This document shows positions 20,683-28,885 of a stretch of 29,684 bases of DNA, piece by piece. The stretch lies in NCBI GenBank assembly GCA_016463365.1, contig JAEMRJ010000016.1, positions 633-30,316 on the forward strand, in the 5' to 3' direction. The DNA is from Thermoleophilaceae bacterium (lineage in GTDB: Bacteria > Actinomycetota > Thermoleophilia > Solirubrobacterales > JACPNS01). The notes beneath the pieces are model-generated. The model saw only the letters and a list, made by a program, of their open reading frames with translations. It made no database searches and had not been told where the DNA came from. Numbering within the stretch: the first letter of the stretch is position 1; each line of letters begins with the position of its first letter. The translations under genes and the position numbers were made by a program.

Positions 20683-23259
20683 GTGAAACGTCTGACACTC
20701 ACGCTCGCGGCTGCACTTGCCGCTTCAATGATTCTTGCGCCTGTTTCGAGTGCGGGGATTTTCGACAGTCTGATTCCGTGGGGGATGCAGCTGCCCTCGA
20801 CCTCGGGCGATCGCGCGACCGCAGCGTGGTCGATCATGCCCCCGGGCAACGGCAACATCTACGGCCCGACCGCCGCTCATGTCGACGACCAGCGAGAGAT
20901 GTACGACGGTGTGACCAACGCCGCAGCCAACGGCACCCTCACGCCCTCGACGCTCGGCCTCTGGATGAAACCGGCGAAGCTCGGAATGTCGCCGCTTGAG
21001 TTCCGCCGCAGCGAACTCCCGAGATCCGACGTGAAGCTGATGTGGGACAACTTCGGCGTTCCGCACATCGAAGGCAAGAGCGACTACGCGGCGGGCTACG
21101 GCGCAGGTTGGGCCAACGCCGAAGCGCGGTACCCGATCATGGAGCTGCTGCGCGTGATCGGTCGCTCCGGCGTGCTGGAGACGGAGGGAACGGGCGCTCT
21201 GACGAAGCTCGTCGACGCGATCCTCAGTGGAAACACTTCACCGTTCGAGAGCCTCACGCTGATCAACTACAGCGACGCCGAGCTGAAGTCAGGGCTCGAT
21301 CGAACTTTCGCCGACGCGACGCCGCAGGACGCCGTGATCATCGCTCAGTCGCTCGACGGCTACGTCGACGGCATCAACGACTACATCAGGCGCAATTTCG
21401 CATCGATCCCACCGATCGCGGACGCCCTTGATCTCGACCTCGGACGCTACTGGTCGGCTGAAGATGTCGCGGGCGTCGGCATCGCGATCCGCGACCTGTT
21501 CGGTGACGGCGGCGGATCGGAGATCCACACTGCAGCGCTGCTTGAAAAGCTGGACACGAAGTTTGGAAGCAACGGCCGGCGCGTGTTCGACGATCTTGGC
21601 GGACTCAAGGCCGAGACGAACTTCCACACCAGCAACACCTTTCCGTACCCGAAGTTTGCCGCCCCGGCGTCCCCGACCGACGACACCGACGCCGCAACGC
21701 TCGGGCCGGTGGCAAAGGTCGACAGCGGATCCGTCTCGGGTCACGTCGACGCTGAGCGCGCGCGCCCGTCCGCTTCCAACTATCTGCTTCTCGGCGGCTC
21801 GCGCACAAAGGACGGACGGCCGCTGCTGGTCGGCGGACCGCAGGTGGCGTATTTCTATCCGCAGATCCTGTTCGAGATGGAGATCCGCTCACCGAGCATC
21901 CGCGCCCGCGGAATCGTCGTGCCCGGCCAGGGCCCGGTCATCATCGCCGGGCGCACCGCGCACTACGCATGGTCGCCGACCGCCGGCGGCTCTGACACCA
22001 CGGACCAGCGGATCGAGCTGCTCTGCGAACCCGACGGATCGCCCGCGACGACGGCCAGCCGCGCCGTGCGCTTCAACGGGCGCTGCGTGCCGATGACGCG
22101 GCCCGCCGGCGCCCGCTCAAACACCGCCTGGCGCTCGCCGCACGGTCCGGTGCTCGGGTATGGCAAGTCCGAAGGACGGCCGGTCGCGGTCGCACAGCAG
22201 CGCTCGGGACGCTACGACTCGCCGACCTCAGCGATCAGCTTCCTGCGGCTCTCACGCGACATCGTCCGCGACGCCGACGATTTCGCGCGCGAGCTGCGGC
22301 ACATCAATCTGTCGCTGAACATGGGCTACGTGAATTCACGTGAGATCGCGTACGCGCACACCGGCTGGTATCCGGTACGCGCACAGGGTGTCGATCCCAA
22401 GCGACCGAGCTGGGGAACCGGCAAGTGGGAGTGGCGCGGCCTGCTCGACTGGTCAGAGGTTCCGCACGTCGTCAACCCGGCAAACAACGCCCTCACGAGC
22501 TGGAACAACTACCCGGCACCCGGCTGGGAACCAGAGAGCCCGATCGGACACGGGCCGGTGCATCGTGACGACCTGCTCTACGTGCCGGCCACGCAGGCCA
22601 GCGGGGTGACCGCAGCCGGCGCACTGAAGATCGCTCAGACTGCCGCGACGCAGGATCTGCGCGGCGTCGCAATCGTTCCTCAGCTGCGAGAGCTCTTTGC
22701 CACGCGCGCGCCGGCCAGCGACGATGCGCGGCTCGGCTGGTCGATGCTGAGCTCATGGGAAGCGGCCGGATCGCATCGCCGCGACCTCAACTACGACCGC
22801 TTCACCGACGATCCCGCAGTCACTGTGATGAACGAGTTCTATCCGCGCCTCGTGAACGAACTCCTGGGCGGATCGCTCGGCCCGGACATCCTCTCGATGT
22901 TGGGCGGCGCCGACGACGCGCCGAGCCTCCAGGGCTCGGCATACAACGGCGGTCTGTACGGTCCGATCAAGCAAGAACTGCAGCGCGCCACCGGCGAACT
23001 CACGCGACCGGCCGGGCTCCCGGCTTATTGTGGCGACGGATCGGCAACGGATTGCGCGACGATCGCTTCCCGTCTGCTGTCGGAGTCTGTCGCTGCCGTT
23101 CGTAGCGCACAGACGCCGTTGACACAGGCGTTTCCCGGCCTCTGGCTCTCGTCGCAGCTCGGCGAGCGGATCCGCTTCCTGCCGATCATCACCAACCCGC
23201 TCTCGATGCGCTGGCAGAACCGACCGACCTTCCAGCAGATCTCGGCGTTCTCAGACTGA
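20683..23259 (+). CDS. Secreted penicillin/AHL acylase-family Ntn hydrolase
   Basis: An 858-residue precursor of the penicillin amidase family. A Sec signal peptide (about 1-24, ending VSSAG) is followed by an alpha-chain region with WDNFGVPHIEG (about 121-131) and GAGWANAEARYP. Self-cleavage is expected before Ser365 (PSA|SNYLLLGGS), the N-terminal nucleophile of the beta chain, followed by GRPLLVGGPQVAY and AWSPTAGGSDTTDQR, which match the family's beta-chain start and substrate-pocket strands. Such enzymes hydrolyse amide bonds of acylated substrates (beta-lactams, acyl-homoserine lactones, lipopeptides). GTG 20683 is chosen for GGGAGGGA (20671-20678) and the signal peptide directly after it; a frame from 20554 lacks both. 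Divergent from thiZXY and convergent with the VWA gene. The actual substrate is not deducible. Confidence 0.87.
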   Translation: MKRLTLTLAAALAASMILAPVSSAGIFDSLIPWGMQLPSTSGDRATAAWSIMPPGNGNIYGPTAAHVDDQREMYDGVTNAAANGTLTPSTLGLWMKPAKLGMSPLEFRRSELPRSDVKLMWDNFGVPHIEGKSDYAAGYGAGWANAEARYPIMELLRVIGRSGVLETEGTGALTKLVDAILSGNTSPFESLTLINYSDAELKSGLDRTFADATPQDAVIIAQSLDGYVDGINDYIRRNFASIPPIADALDLDLGRYWSAEDVAGVGIAIRDLFGDGGGSEIHTAALLEKLDTKFGSNGRRVFDDLGGLKAETNFHTSNTFPYPKFAAPASPTDDTDAATLGPVAKVDSGSVSGHVDAERARPSASNYLLLGGSRTKDGRPLLVGGPQVAYFYPQILFEMEIRSPSIRARGIVVPGQGPVIIAGRTAHYAWSPTAGGSDTTDQRIELLCEPDGSPATTASRAVRFNGRCVPMTRPAGARSNTAWRSPHGPVLGYGKSEGRPVAVAQQRSGRYDSPTSAISFLRLSRDIVRDADDFARELRHINLSLNMGYVNSREIAYAHTGWYPVRAQGVDPKRPSWGTGKWEWRGLLDWSEVPHVVNPANNALTSWNNYPAPGWEPESPIGHGPVHRDDLLYVPATQASGVTAAGALKIAQTAATQDLRGVAIVPQLRELFATRAPASDDARLGWSMLSSWEAAGSHRRDLNYDRFTDDPAVTVMNEFYPRLVNELLGGSLGPDILSMLGGADDAPSLQGSAYNGGLYGPIKQELQRATGELTRPAGLPAYCGDGSATDCATIASRLLSESVAAVRSAQTPLTQAFPGLWLSSQLGERIRFLPIITNPLSMRWQNRPTFQQISAFSD

Positions 23260-23276
23260 CACCGCGCTGACAGGTG

Positions 23277-23309
23277 GTACGCGGCCGCGCTGGTTCAGCG
23301 GCCGCGTAC
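23277..23309. terminator. 12-bp perfect bidirectional hairpin
   Basis: GTACGCGGCCGC, loop GCTGGTTCA, GCGGCCGCGTAC. The right arm encodes the last four codons of the minus-strand VWA gene, whose stop is in the loop; the left arm lies 17 bases after the acylase stop. No T-tract, but the stem is very stable in both directions. Confidence 0.65.
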
Positions 23310-24758
23310 TGCAGTCAGTTCGCGCACGAAGTCCTCGAGCTGCTTGCTGGTCCAGCACTCGAAAACTCCGTCGCAGAAGTTCTCGTAGACGCCGATCACG
23401 GAGTCGCCGTAGTTCCAGTAGAGCCGTGGCTCGGGGTTGAGCCAGAAGCTCCGGCCGGCCTTCTCGGTCACCTTGCCGAAGAGGTCGGCCCGCGGCTCGC
23501 GGCCGTTGGTCCGCGCATCGCCGAGGACGATCACGGTCGAGCGCGGATCGAGGTCCGCCGCCACCTGGTCATAGAAGTCGACCCAGACGCGGCCGTAGTC
23601 GGTGTAGCCCGAGATGTCGGCCACGCCGGCGGTGTTTGAGATTTTCTCGGAGGCAGCCTTGAAGGACCGTTCCTGCTCGAAGACCTCTGTCACCTCGGCG
23701 ACGCGCTCGATGAAGACAAACGTGCGCAGACGCTTGAAACTGTCGTGCAGCGCGTGCAGGATCGAGAGGAAGAACACGCTTGCACTGGTCACGCTGGTGG
23801 AGACGTCACAGAGCACGTAGAGCTCCGGCCTGCGCGGACGGCGCGGGCGATAGCGCAGGTCGATCGGCACGCCGCCGGTCTCGAGCGATGCGCGCATCGT
23901 CTGACGGACGTCGATCGGACCGGTGCGGTTGTGGCCGCGCTGCTCGAGGCCCTGGGTGGCCATCGCACGCTTGAGCATCTTCACTGATCTGTGCACCGCT
24001 GCGAGATCCTGCGAGCCACCCGAAGGCAGCGCGCGGTTGAGCTCGTTGAGCGGCCGCGCGGTCGGCAGCTCGCCGGTTTCGGCGATCATCCGCGCTTCGA
24101 GTTCGCGGCGGACGTGTCGTTCGAACTTCTGCAACTGCTTGCGCAGGTCTTCTCCTTCGGCGCCGGGCGGAAGATCCTGGGAGCGCAGCTCGAGCTGACG
24201 CCGCACCCGCTGCACGTCCACGCCGACCACGCCGCTGCTCGCGCCGCCGCTCAGCGTCATGATCGCCAGCCGTGCAAGGTCACGCAGCGTGTCATCGCTG
24301 CCGTTCTCGAGGGCCTCCATGATCGCCTCGCGCAGCGCCTCGACATCGATCTGCGACTCGCCCTGGCCCTCACCGCCCTCGCCGGGTTGCGGGTTGCCGT
24401 CCTCGCCCTCGCGCTGCGCGCCGTCGGGGCGATCGCTGCCGTCGCCGCCGGCCTCTGCGCGCGCAGCCTCCGCCTCGGTGGCGCGGAAAAAGTACCGGTC
24501 AAACACAGCCGCAAACAGCGCGCGGTCCTCTTGGGATTTCGCGATTGTCGTGGACATCGCCTCGCGGAATGCTGCGCGATCGCTCCAGTCGACTGCGCCG
24601 AGAGCGTCGAACGCGTCGAGCAGTTCTGAAGTGCCGACCGCCATGCCCTCATCGCGCAGCTCGCGCGTGAAATCGACCACCAGGGGCCCGACGCCCGCCG
24701 CGTCACCGTTAGGGCCGCCGGTCGTGAACCGCGCCCACGCGGGAACGCCGGCGTTCAC
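23295..24758 (-). CDS. CoxE-like VWA-domain protein
   Basis: A 487-residue cytoplasmic protein. A helical N-terminal region (about 25-100) is followed by an acidic Gly-rich linker (about 102-137), a second helical part and a C-terminal von Willebrand A domain with a complete metal (MIDAS) site: D318-x-S320-x-S322, T386 in GYTDYG and D414 in GDARTN. CoxE-type VWA proteins pair with MoxR AAA+ ATPases as chaperone-like machines that mature or assemble partner enzymes, for example CO dehydrogenase. GTG 24758 has AGGGGA (24764-24769) 5 bases upstream, overlapping the moxR stop. It is the last gene of the minus-strand operon. No CO dehydrogenase genes are nearby, so the client is unknown. Confidence 0.88.
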   Translation of the reverse strand: MNAGVPAWARFTTGGPNGDAAGVGPLVVDFTRELRDEGMAVGTSELLDAFDALGAVDWSDRAAFREAMSTTIAKSQEDRALFAAVFDRYFFRATEAEAARAEAGGDGSDRPDGAQREGEDGNPQPGEGGEGQGESQIDVEALREAIMEALENGSDDTLRDLARLAIMTLSGGASSGVVGVDVQRVRRQLELRSQDLPPGAEGEDLRKQLQKFERHVRRELEARMIAETGELPTARPLNELNRALPSGGSQDLAAVHRSVKMLKRAMATQGLEQRGHNRTGPIDVRQTMRASLETGGVPIDLRYRPRRPRRPELYVLCDVSTSVTSASVFFLSILHALHDSFKRLRTFVFIERVAEVTEVFEQERSFKAASEKISNTAGVADISGYTDYGRVWVDFYDQVAADLDPRSTVIVLGDARTNGREPRADLFGKVTEKAGRSFWLNPEPRLYWNYGDSVIGVYENFCDGVFECWTSKQLEDFVRELTAVRGR

Positions 24759-24767
24759 AGACGTCCC

Positions 24768-25709
24768 CTAGGCCGCCGGCCGTGGGCCGCCGAGCGAGGC
24801 CGGTGACTTGTCCAGTTTCATTCCGACGCGCTCGGCCACGAGGTCCATGTCGGTGCGGTGCTTGACGATGATGCTCATCGTGTCCTGGAATGTGTCGCGG
24901 TCGATCTGATCGGCGCCCAGCAGCAGCAACGTGCGCGCCCAGTCGATCGACTCACTGATGCTCGGCGGCTTCTTGACGTCGAGCTCGCGGACCATCCTGA
25001 TCACCTCGACAAGGCGCGCGGCGACGCGTTCGTCGAGTTCGGGAACGTGCATCCGCACGATCTCGATTTCGCGCGAGTTCTCGGGGTAGTCGAGCCAGAG
25101 ATAGAGGCAGCGGCGCTTGAGCGCTTCGGTCAGCTCACGCGAATCATTGCTGGTCAGCAGCACGATCGGATGTGTGGTCGCCTCGACGACGCCGAGCTCC
25201 GGAATCGAAACCTGAAAGTCAGAGAGGATCTCGAGCAGCAGTGCCTCGAACTCGTGGTCGGTCTTGTCGATCTCGTCGATCAGCAGCACGACCGGCTCGG
25301 GCGAAGCGATCGCCTTCAGCAGCGGACGCGTCAGCAGGAACTCTTCGGAGAAGATGTTGTCCTGGACGGAGTCCCATGCGGCGTCGTCGCTGTCGGCCGC
25401 CGCGCCGCTCTGGATCCGCAGCAGCTGCTTCTTGTAATTCCACTCGTAGAGCGCCTTGGCCTCATCGACGCCTTCGTAGCACTGCAGGCGGATCAGCTCG
25501 CGGCCGGTGTAGCGCGACAACGCCTTTGCCAGTTCGGTCTTGCCGACTCCGGCCGGACCCTCCACGAGGATCGGCTTGCCGAGCTTGACCGCGAGATAGC
25601 TGACGAGCGCGGTGGTTTCGTCGGGCAGGTATCCGACCGAGTGGAGGCCGGCAGCCACGGCTTCCGGTGAGTCCAGATCGGCAGCGTCAGGGGCGGGGGA
25701 AATCGACAT
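24768..25709 (-). CDS. MoxR-family AAA+ ATPase
   Basis: A 313-residue ATPase. Walker A GPAGVGKT (51-58), Walker B VVLLIDEID (140-148), sensor-1 Asn188 in LLTSNDS and the arginine-finger region EALKRRC (about 195-201) are intact, followed by the C-terminal lid helices. The MoxR/CoxD branch uses ATP to remodel client proteins together with a VWA partner, encoded here directly downstream after 9 bases. The start ATG 25709 gives a short acidic lead of about 15 residues before the family's usual first helix. Function is inferred from the pair; the client could be another member of this operon, such as the sugar dehydrogenases. Confidence 0.9.
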   Translation of the reverse strand: MSISPAPDAADLDSPEAVAAGLHSVGYLPDETTALVSYLAVKLGKPILVEGPAGVGKTELAKALSRYTGRELIRLQCYEGVDEAKALYEWNYKKQLLRIQSGAAADSDDAAWDSVQDNIFSEEFLLTRPLLKAIASPEPVVLLIDEIDKTDHEFEALLLEILSDFQVSIPELGVVEATTHPIVLLTSNDSRELTEALKRRCLYLWLDYPENSREIEIVRMHVPELDERVAARLVEVIRMVRELDVKKPPSISESIDWARTLLLLGADQIDRDTFQDTMSIIVKHRTDMDLVAERVGMKLDKSPASLGGPRPAA

Positions 25710-25734
25710 CAGCCGATGGTATCTCTGCGGCCGA

Positions 25735-26175
25735 TCACGGGGCGAAATCGTGTTCGTACCACTGCGGACCCTCGTTCCAGCGGATGATCATCCCCGACAG
25801 GAAGAGCGCCATGCAGCCGACGACCACGATGATCCCGCTGCGTGTGTTTCCGCCGTCAAACAGCGCGTTGCCCAGAGCGATCCCGGCGGTCCAGAGCCCG
25901 CCGACCGCCAGCAACGTGCCGTCGGCGAAGGGACTCGCGAACTGCTCCGACTCGACATATCTGGCGATCATCCGCAAACAGGAAACCGCGACCAGAACCT
26001 GCGCCGCCTCGATCCAACCGAAGTCGGGGAAGCTCAGCAGCGAACCGATGATCACGATCATCGCCCCGACCAGGGCCAGTCGCCGCCAGTTGTCAAGCTG
26101 GCGAAAGTGCGTCATCGGCAGCAGCAGGATGCGCAGTCCGCGCTCGTGCTGTGGTCGCTGCGTGTGCCTGGCCAT
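25735..26175 (-). CDS. Hypothetical four-TM membrane protein
   Basis: A 146-residue protein with a basic N-terminus (about 1-30, many Arg/His), hydrophobic segments at about 33-50, 55-72, 87-104 and 112-131, and an aromatic/acidic C-terminal tail (WNEGPQWYEHDF). It begins 4 bases after the preceding sugar dehydrogenase stop and ends 25 bases before moxR, so it is within the operon. I do not recognise a family. It could be a membrane partner of the neighbouring MoxR-VWA pair or the lipoprotein dehydrogenase, but this is only context. Confidence 0.7.
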   Translation of the reverse strand: MARHTQRPQHERGLRILLLPMTHFRQLDNWRRLALVGAMIVIIGSLLSFPDFGWIEAAQVLVAVSCLRMIARYVESEQFASPFADGTLLAVGGLWTAGIALGNALFDGGNTRSGIIVVVGCMALFLSGMIIRWNEGPQWYEHDFAP

Positions 26176-26179
26176 CGCT

Positions 26180-27370
26180 TCAGGCGCCGGGTAGGGCGAG
26201 CCGCGAGATGCGGCTGCCGCTGGACATATAGATGTAGCGGTCGTTTGCGATCAGGTCCCAGCCGGCGCGCCCGCGCGCGGTCCCGACGGTGCTGAGCTTG
26301 CGTGACTTGATGTCGTAGCGCTTGAGCGAGGCCTCGGCGAAGATCCCGAAGAAGACGTCGTTGCGCCATGAGCCGGCCTGCTTCGACTTCGGGATCGCGA
26401 CGCCCGAGGGCGTGCCGCTCAGCTTGAGCACGGGTTTTCCGTCGCCGCTTCCGCTGCAGTCCGTGCGCGGCGGCTCCCAGCCGTAGTTCACGCCGGCGCG
26501 AACGACGTTGATCTCGTCGCAGCTGTCACCGACCTCGGCCACCCACAGCTGGTTGGCGCGGTCCCAGTCAAAGCTGTAGGGGTTGCGCAGGCCGCAGGCG
26601 AAGATGCGTCCGTCTTCAATCTTGCGCTGCGCGGAGTTGTCGGCGTTGCCGCAGGTTGTCGGGTTGCCGGGGGCGCCACGGTTGGTGGCATCCGGGTCCA
26701 GGCGGAGGATCTTGCCGAACGGGACCGAGAGACTCTGCGCGCGGTCGGGGCCGTTGTCGGGGTCGTCGTTCTCGCCCAGTTCCCCAAGACCCAGGTACAG
26801 CGCGCCGTCGGGCCCGAAGTGCAGGCCGCCGCCGACGTGGTTTGACGCCTTGCTCGGGTGACCAGAAGAGAAGATCAGCTTGTCGGCCTTGAGCTTGCCG
26901 CCGGAGGGCCGGAAGCGCCAGATGCAGTGGGCGTTGATATCGCCGTCGCTGGACGCGCTCGTCGGATCGGGGCAGCCGCTGCGCGAGGTCGTGTAATAGG
27001 CAAAGACGTTGCCACTGCTGTCACCGGCGAGCCCGAGCAGCCCGGGCTCGCCGCCGCCGGCCACTCCGAGCGTTGCGAGCGTCGTCTTCTTGCCGCGCGC
27101 GACGCGCATGATCCTGCCCTGGTCCTTTTCTGCGTAGAGCAGGCGACCCTTGTTGTCGAATGCCAGTCCGACCGCCGCCGAGAGCCCGCTGACGTAGGTC
27201 TTGGCCGATGCGGCGGCGACTGCCGTGGGCACCGTCGGGTCCGGGTCCTTCGCATTGCCGCTTGAGCAGGCCCAGAGAAAGGTGGCTGAGAGCACGACAA
27301 GTGCTGCGCCTAGCGAAAAGCGTCCGCGTTCGACAGATCGGAAGGTCGTCAAGTTCAGTTTCATGTTCAC
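26180..27370 (-). CDS. PQQ-dependent sugar dehydrogenase-like lipoprotein
   Basis: A 396-residue protein with a lipoprotein signal peptide (lipobox LWAC, modified Cys35) and a six-bladed beta-propeller of the glucose/sorbosone dehydrogenase family: GLLGLAGD, the His of SNHVGGGLHFGPDGALYLGLG, KILRLDPD, CGLRNPYSFDWD, LWVAEVGDSCDEIN and VNYGWEPP. The conserved His and the Arg-Asn-Pro motif line the PQQ/substrate site of soluble glucose dehydrogenases. Several cysteines around SGCPDPT, TTCGNAD and TDCSG probably form disulfides. Start GTG 27370 shares GTGA with the upstream stop; ATG 27364 is an alternative. It acts outside the membrane, oxidising an unknown sugar or having a non-catalytic propeller role. 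Confidence 0.85.
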   Translation of the reverse strand: MNMKLNLTTFRSVERGRFSLGAALVVLSATFLWACSSGNAKDPDPTVPTAVAAASAKTYVSGLSAAVGLAFDNKGRLLYAEKDQGRIMRVARGKKTTLATLGVAGGGEPGLLGLAGDSSGNVFAYYTTSRSGCPDPTSASSDGDINAHCIWRFRPSGGKLKADKLIFSSGHPSKASNHVGGGLHFGPDGALYLGLGELGENDDPDNGPDRAQSLSVPFGKILRLDPDATNRGAPGNPTTCGNADNSAQRKIEDGRIFACGLRNPYSFDWDRANQLWVAEVGDSCDEINVVRAGVNYGWEPPRTDCSGSGDGKPVLKLSGTPSGVAIPKSKQAGSWRNDVFFGIFAEASLKRYDIKSRKLSTVGTARGRAGWDLIANDRYIYMSSGSRISRLALPGA

Positions 27371-28479
27371 CGTAGTTTCAGGCGAGCGATCTCGTCGCCG
27401 TCGGACATGTACAGATAGTGGCCGGTCGCGAGCAACGACCAGCCGGCTCGTCCGCGCGTGCCCGGGACGGTGCGCAGCTCTTTATTGCGGAAGTCGTAAC
27501 GCTTGATCACCCGGTCACGGAAGAGGCCGAAGAAGACATCCCCCCGAGCGCTGCCTGCGGCCTTTGACTTCGGAACTGCCACCCCGGAGGGGGTTGCCGA
27601 GTTGCGCAGCTTCAGGTGCGGTCGACCGGCGCGGCTACCGGCACAGTCGGTGCGCGGCGCCTGCCAGCCGAAGTTGACCCCGGGCCTCACCAGGTTCAGC
27701 TCGTCACACTCGTCACCGACGTCTGCCACCCACATCCGCCCGAGCAGGTCAAAGTCGAAGCTGTAGGGGTTGCGAAAGCCGCACGCGTAGATGCGATCGT
27801 CGGTGATCTCGCGCAGGGCTGAATTGTCTGCGTTGCCGCAGGTCTTCGGGTTACCGGTGGCACCGCGATTGGTCGCATTCGGGTTCAGCCGCAAGATCTT
27901 GCCGAAGGAATTGCCGAGGTCCTGTGAGCGGTCTGGTCCGAGGGACGGGCTGTCGTTGTCACCGAGGTCGCCGACCCCCAGGTACAACGCGCCGTCGGGG
28001 CCGAAGCGCATCCCGCCACCGAAGTGCGTGCGCCACGCGCTCGGATGTCCTGAAGAGAAAATCAACTTGTCGGGCCTGAGCAGAGCTCCGGCAGGACGAA
28101 AGCGCCAGACGCAGATCGCGTTGACGAAGACCGGATCGCTCGCCGCCCGCGTGGGATCGGGGCATCCGCTCTGCGAAGTTGTGTAGGAGGCCCAGACGTT
28201 TCCGGTGTCGTCGGCAGCGAGGCCGAGCAGGCCGGGCTCGATGTTGGACGCGACCGACAAGCGCGTCAGCACACGCCTCTTGTCACCCACAACCCGCACG
28301 ATCTCGCCGCGTACGTGTTCGCCGTAGATCAGCCGGCCGCGATCGTCGGTTGACAGGCCGACGGCTGCGCTTGTGCTGGCGATCCGCTTTGCCGACGCCC
28401 CGGCGACAGGTGCGAGCAGCAGGCAGACCAGAGAAGCGAGGGCCGTCGCGCAGATCAGCGCGTGGCGACGCTCAGTCAA
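27367..28479 (-). CDS. PQQ-dependent sugar dehydrogenase-like protein, secreted paralogue
   Basis: A 370-residue paralogue of the downstream gene, with a cleavable Sec signal (hydrophobic about 8-26, AGASA site) rather than a lipobox. The propeller motifs are the same: GLLGLAADD, THFGGGMRFGPDGALYLGVGD, KILRLNPNATNRG, CGFRNPYSFDFD, MWVADVGDECDELN and VNFGWQAP. The His and Arg active-site positions are kept and the cysteines match those of the paralogue. Start TTG 28479 overlaps the previous gene by 8 bases; no in-frame ATG or GTG lies close by. The side-by-side pair arose by duplication and then diverged in anchoring. No PQQ synthesis genes are in the window. Confidence 0.84.
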   Translation of the reverse strand: MTERRHALICATALASLVCLLLAPVAGASAKRIASTSAAVGLSTDDRGRLIYGEHVRGEIVRVVGDKRRVLTRLSVASNIEPGLLGLAADDTGNVWASYTTSQSGCPDPTRAASDPVFVNAICVWRFRPAGALLRPDKLIFSSGHPSAWRTHFGGGMRFGPDGALYLGVGDLGDNDSPSLGPDRSQDLGNSFGKILRLNPNATNRGATGNPKTCGNADNSALREITDDRIYACGFRNPYSFDFDLLGRMWVADVGDECDELNLVRPGVNFGWQAPRTDCAGSRAGRPHLKLRNSATPSGVAVPKSKAAGSARGDVFFGLFRDRVIKRYDFRNKELRTVPGTRGRAGWSLLATGHYLYMSDGDEIARLKLR

Positions 28480-28885
28480 TCGGGATGTTTTCCATCTCGA
28501 AGTCGGACTCGCGTCGGCGGTTGTCGATCCGCTCGATCATCGCGTCGATCACGTCCCTGAGTACGACGAGCAGATCGCGCAGCGCGCGCTCGAGCTGGCG
28601 CCGCGTCTCGGGCGAGAGCGAATCTCCGGCGACGCTGCCGAGACTTTCGAGAATGCGCGTTATCCCGTCCACCAGACCGCGGTCAAAGCCGGGCTGACGC
28701 GAACGCGATCCGGCGCCGGCGAAGTCCGCGTACGGGTCAAAGCCACCGCGTGAGTAGCCACCTTCATGGCCACCGTTGCTCGCTTCGGTCTCTGTCGGCT
28801 CACGGTCGCGGATGAAGTCATCGAAATCATCGAATCCGCTGCCGTTGCTGCCGTTGCCGCCGCCTCTGCGCGAATCCTGGCTCAA
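28472..28885 (-). CDS. Small Gly-rich protein with C-terminal helix, ArsA-gene companion
   Basis: A 137-residue protein. Residues 1-70 are Gly/Ser/Asp/Arg-rich and probably disordered (including FDDFDDFIRD). Residues about 72-128 form a predicted amphipathic helix pair rich in Leu, Arg and Glu (ITRILESLGSVAG, RRQLERALRDLLVVLRDVIDAMIERIDNRR). The start is TTG 28885, sharing TTGA with the ArsA stop and strongly supported by GGAGG (28893-28897) 7 bases upstream. No signal peptide or membrane segment. I do not recognise a family; the helix could bind the ArsA-type ATPase or a membrane surface. Confidence 0.72.
   Translation of the reverse strand: MSQDSRRGGGNGSNGSGFDDFDDFIRDREPTETEASNGGHEGGYSRGGFDPYADFAGAGSRSRQPGFDRGLVDGITRILESLGSVAGDSLSPETRRQLERALRDLLVVLRDVIDAMIERIDNRRRESDFEMENIPID

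Noticed and set aside
24768..25709. CO dehydrogenase maturation (coxD/coxE) locus
   Set aside because: The MoxR and VWA proteins resemble CoxD and CoxE, but no cox structural genes are present in the window, so the specific role cannot be assigned.
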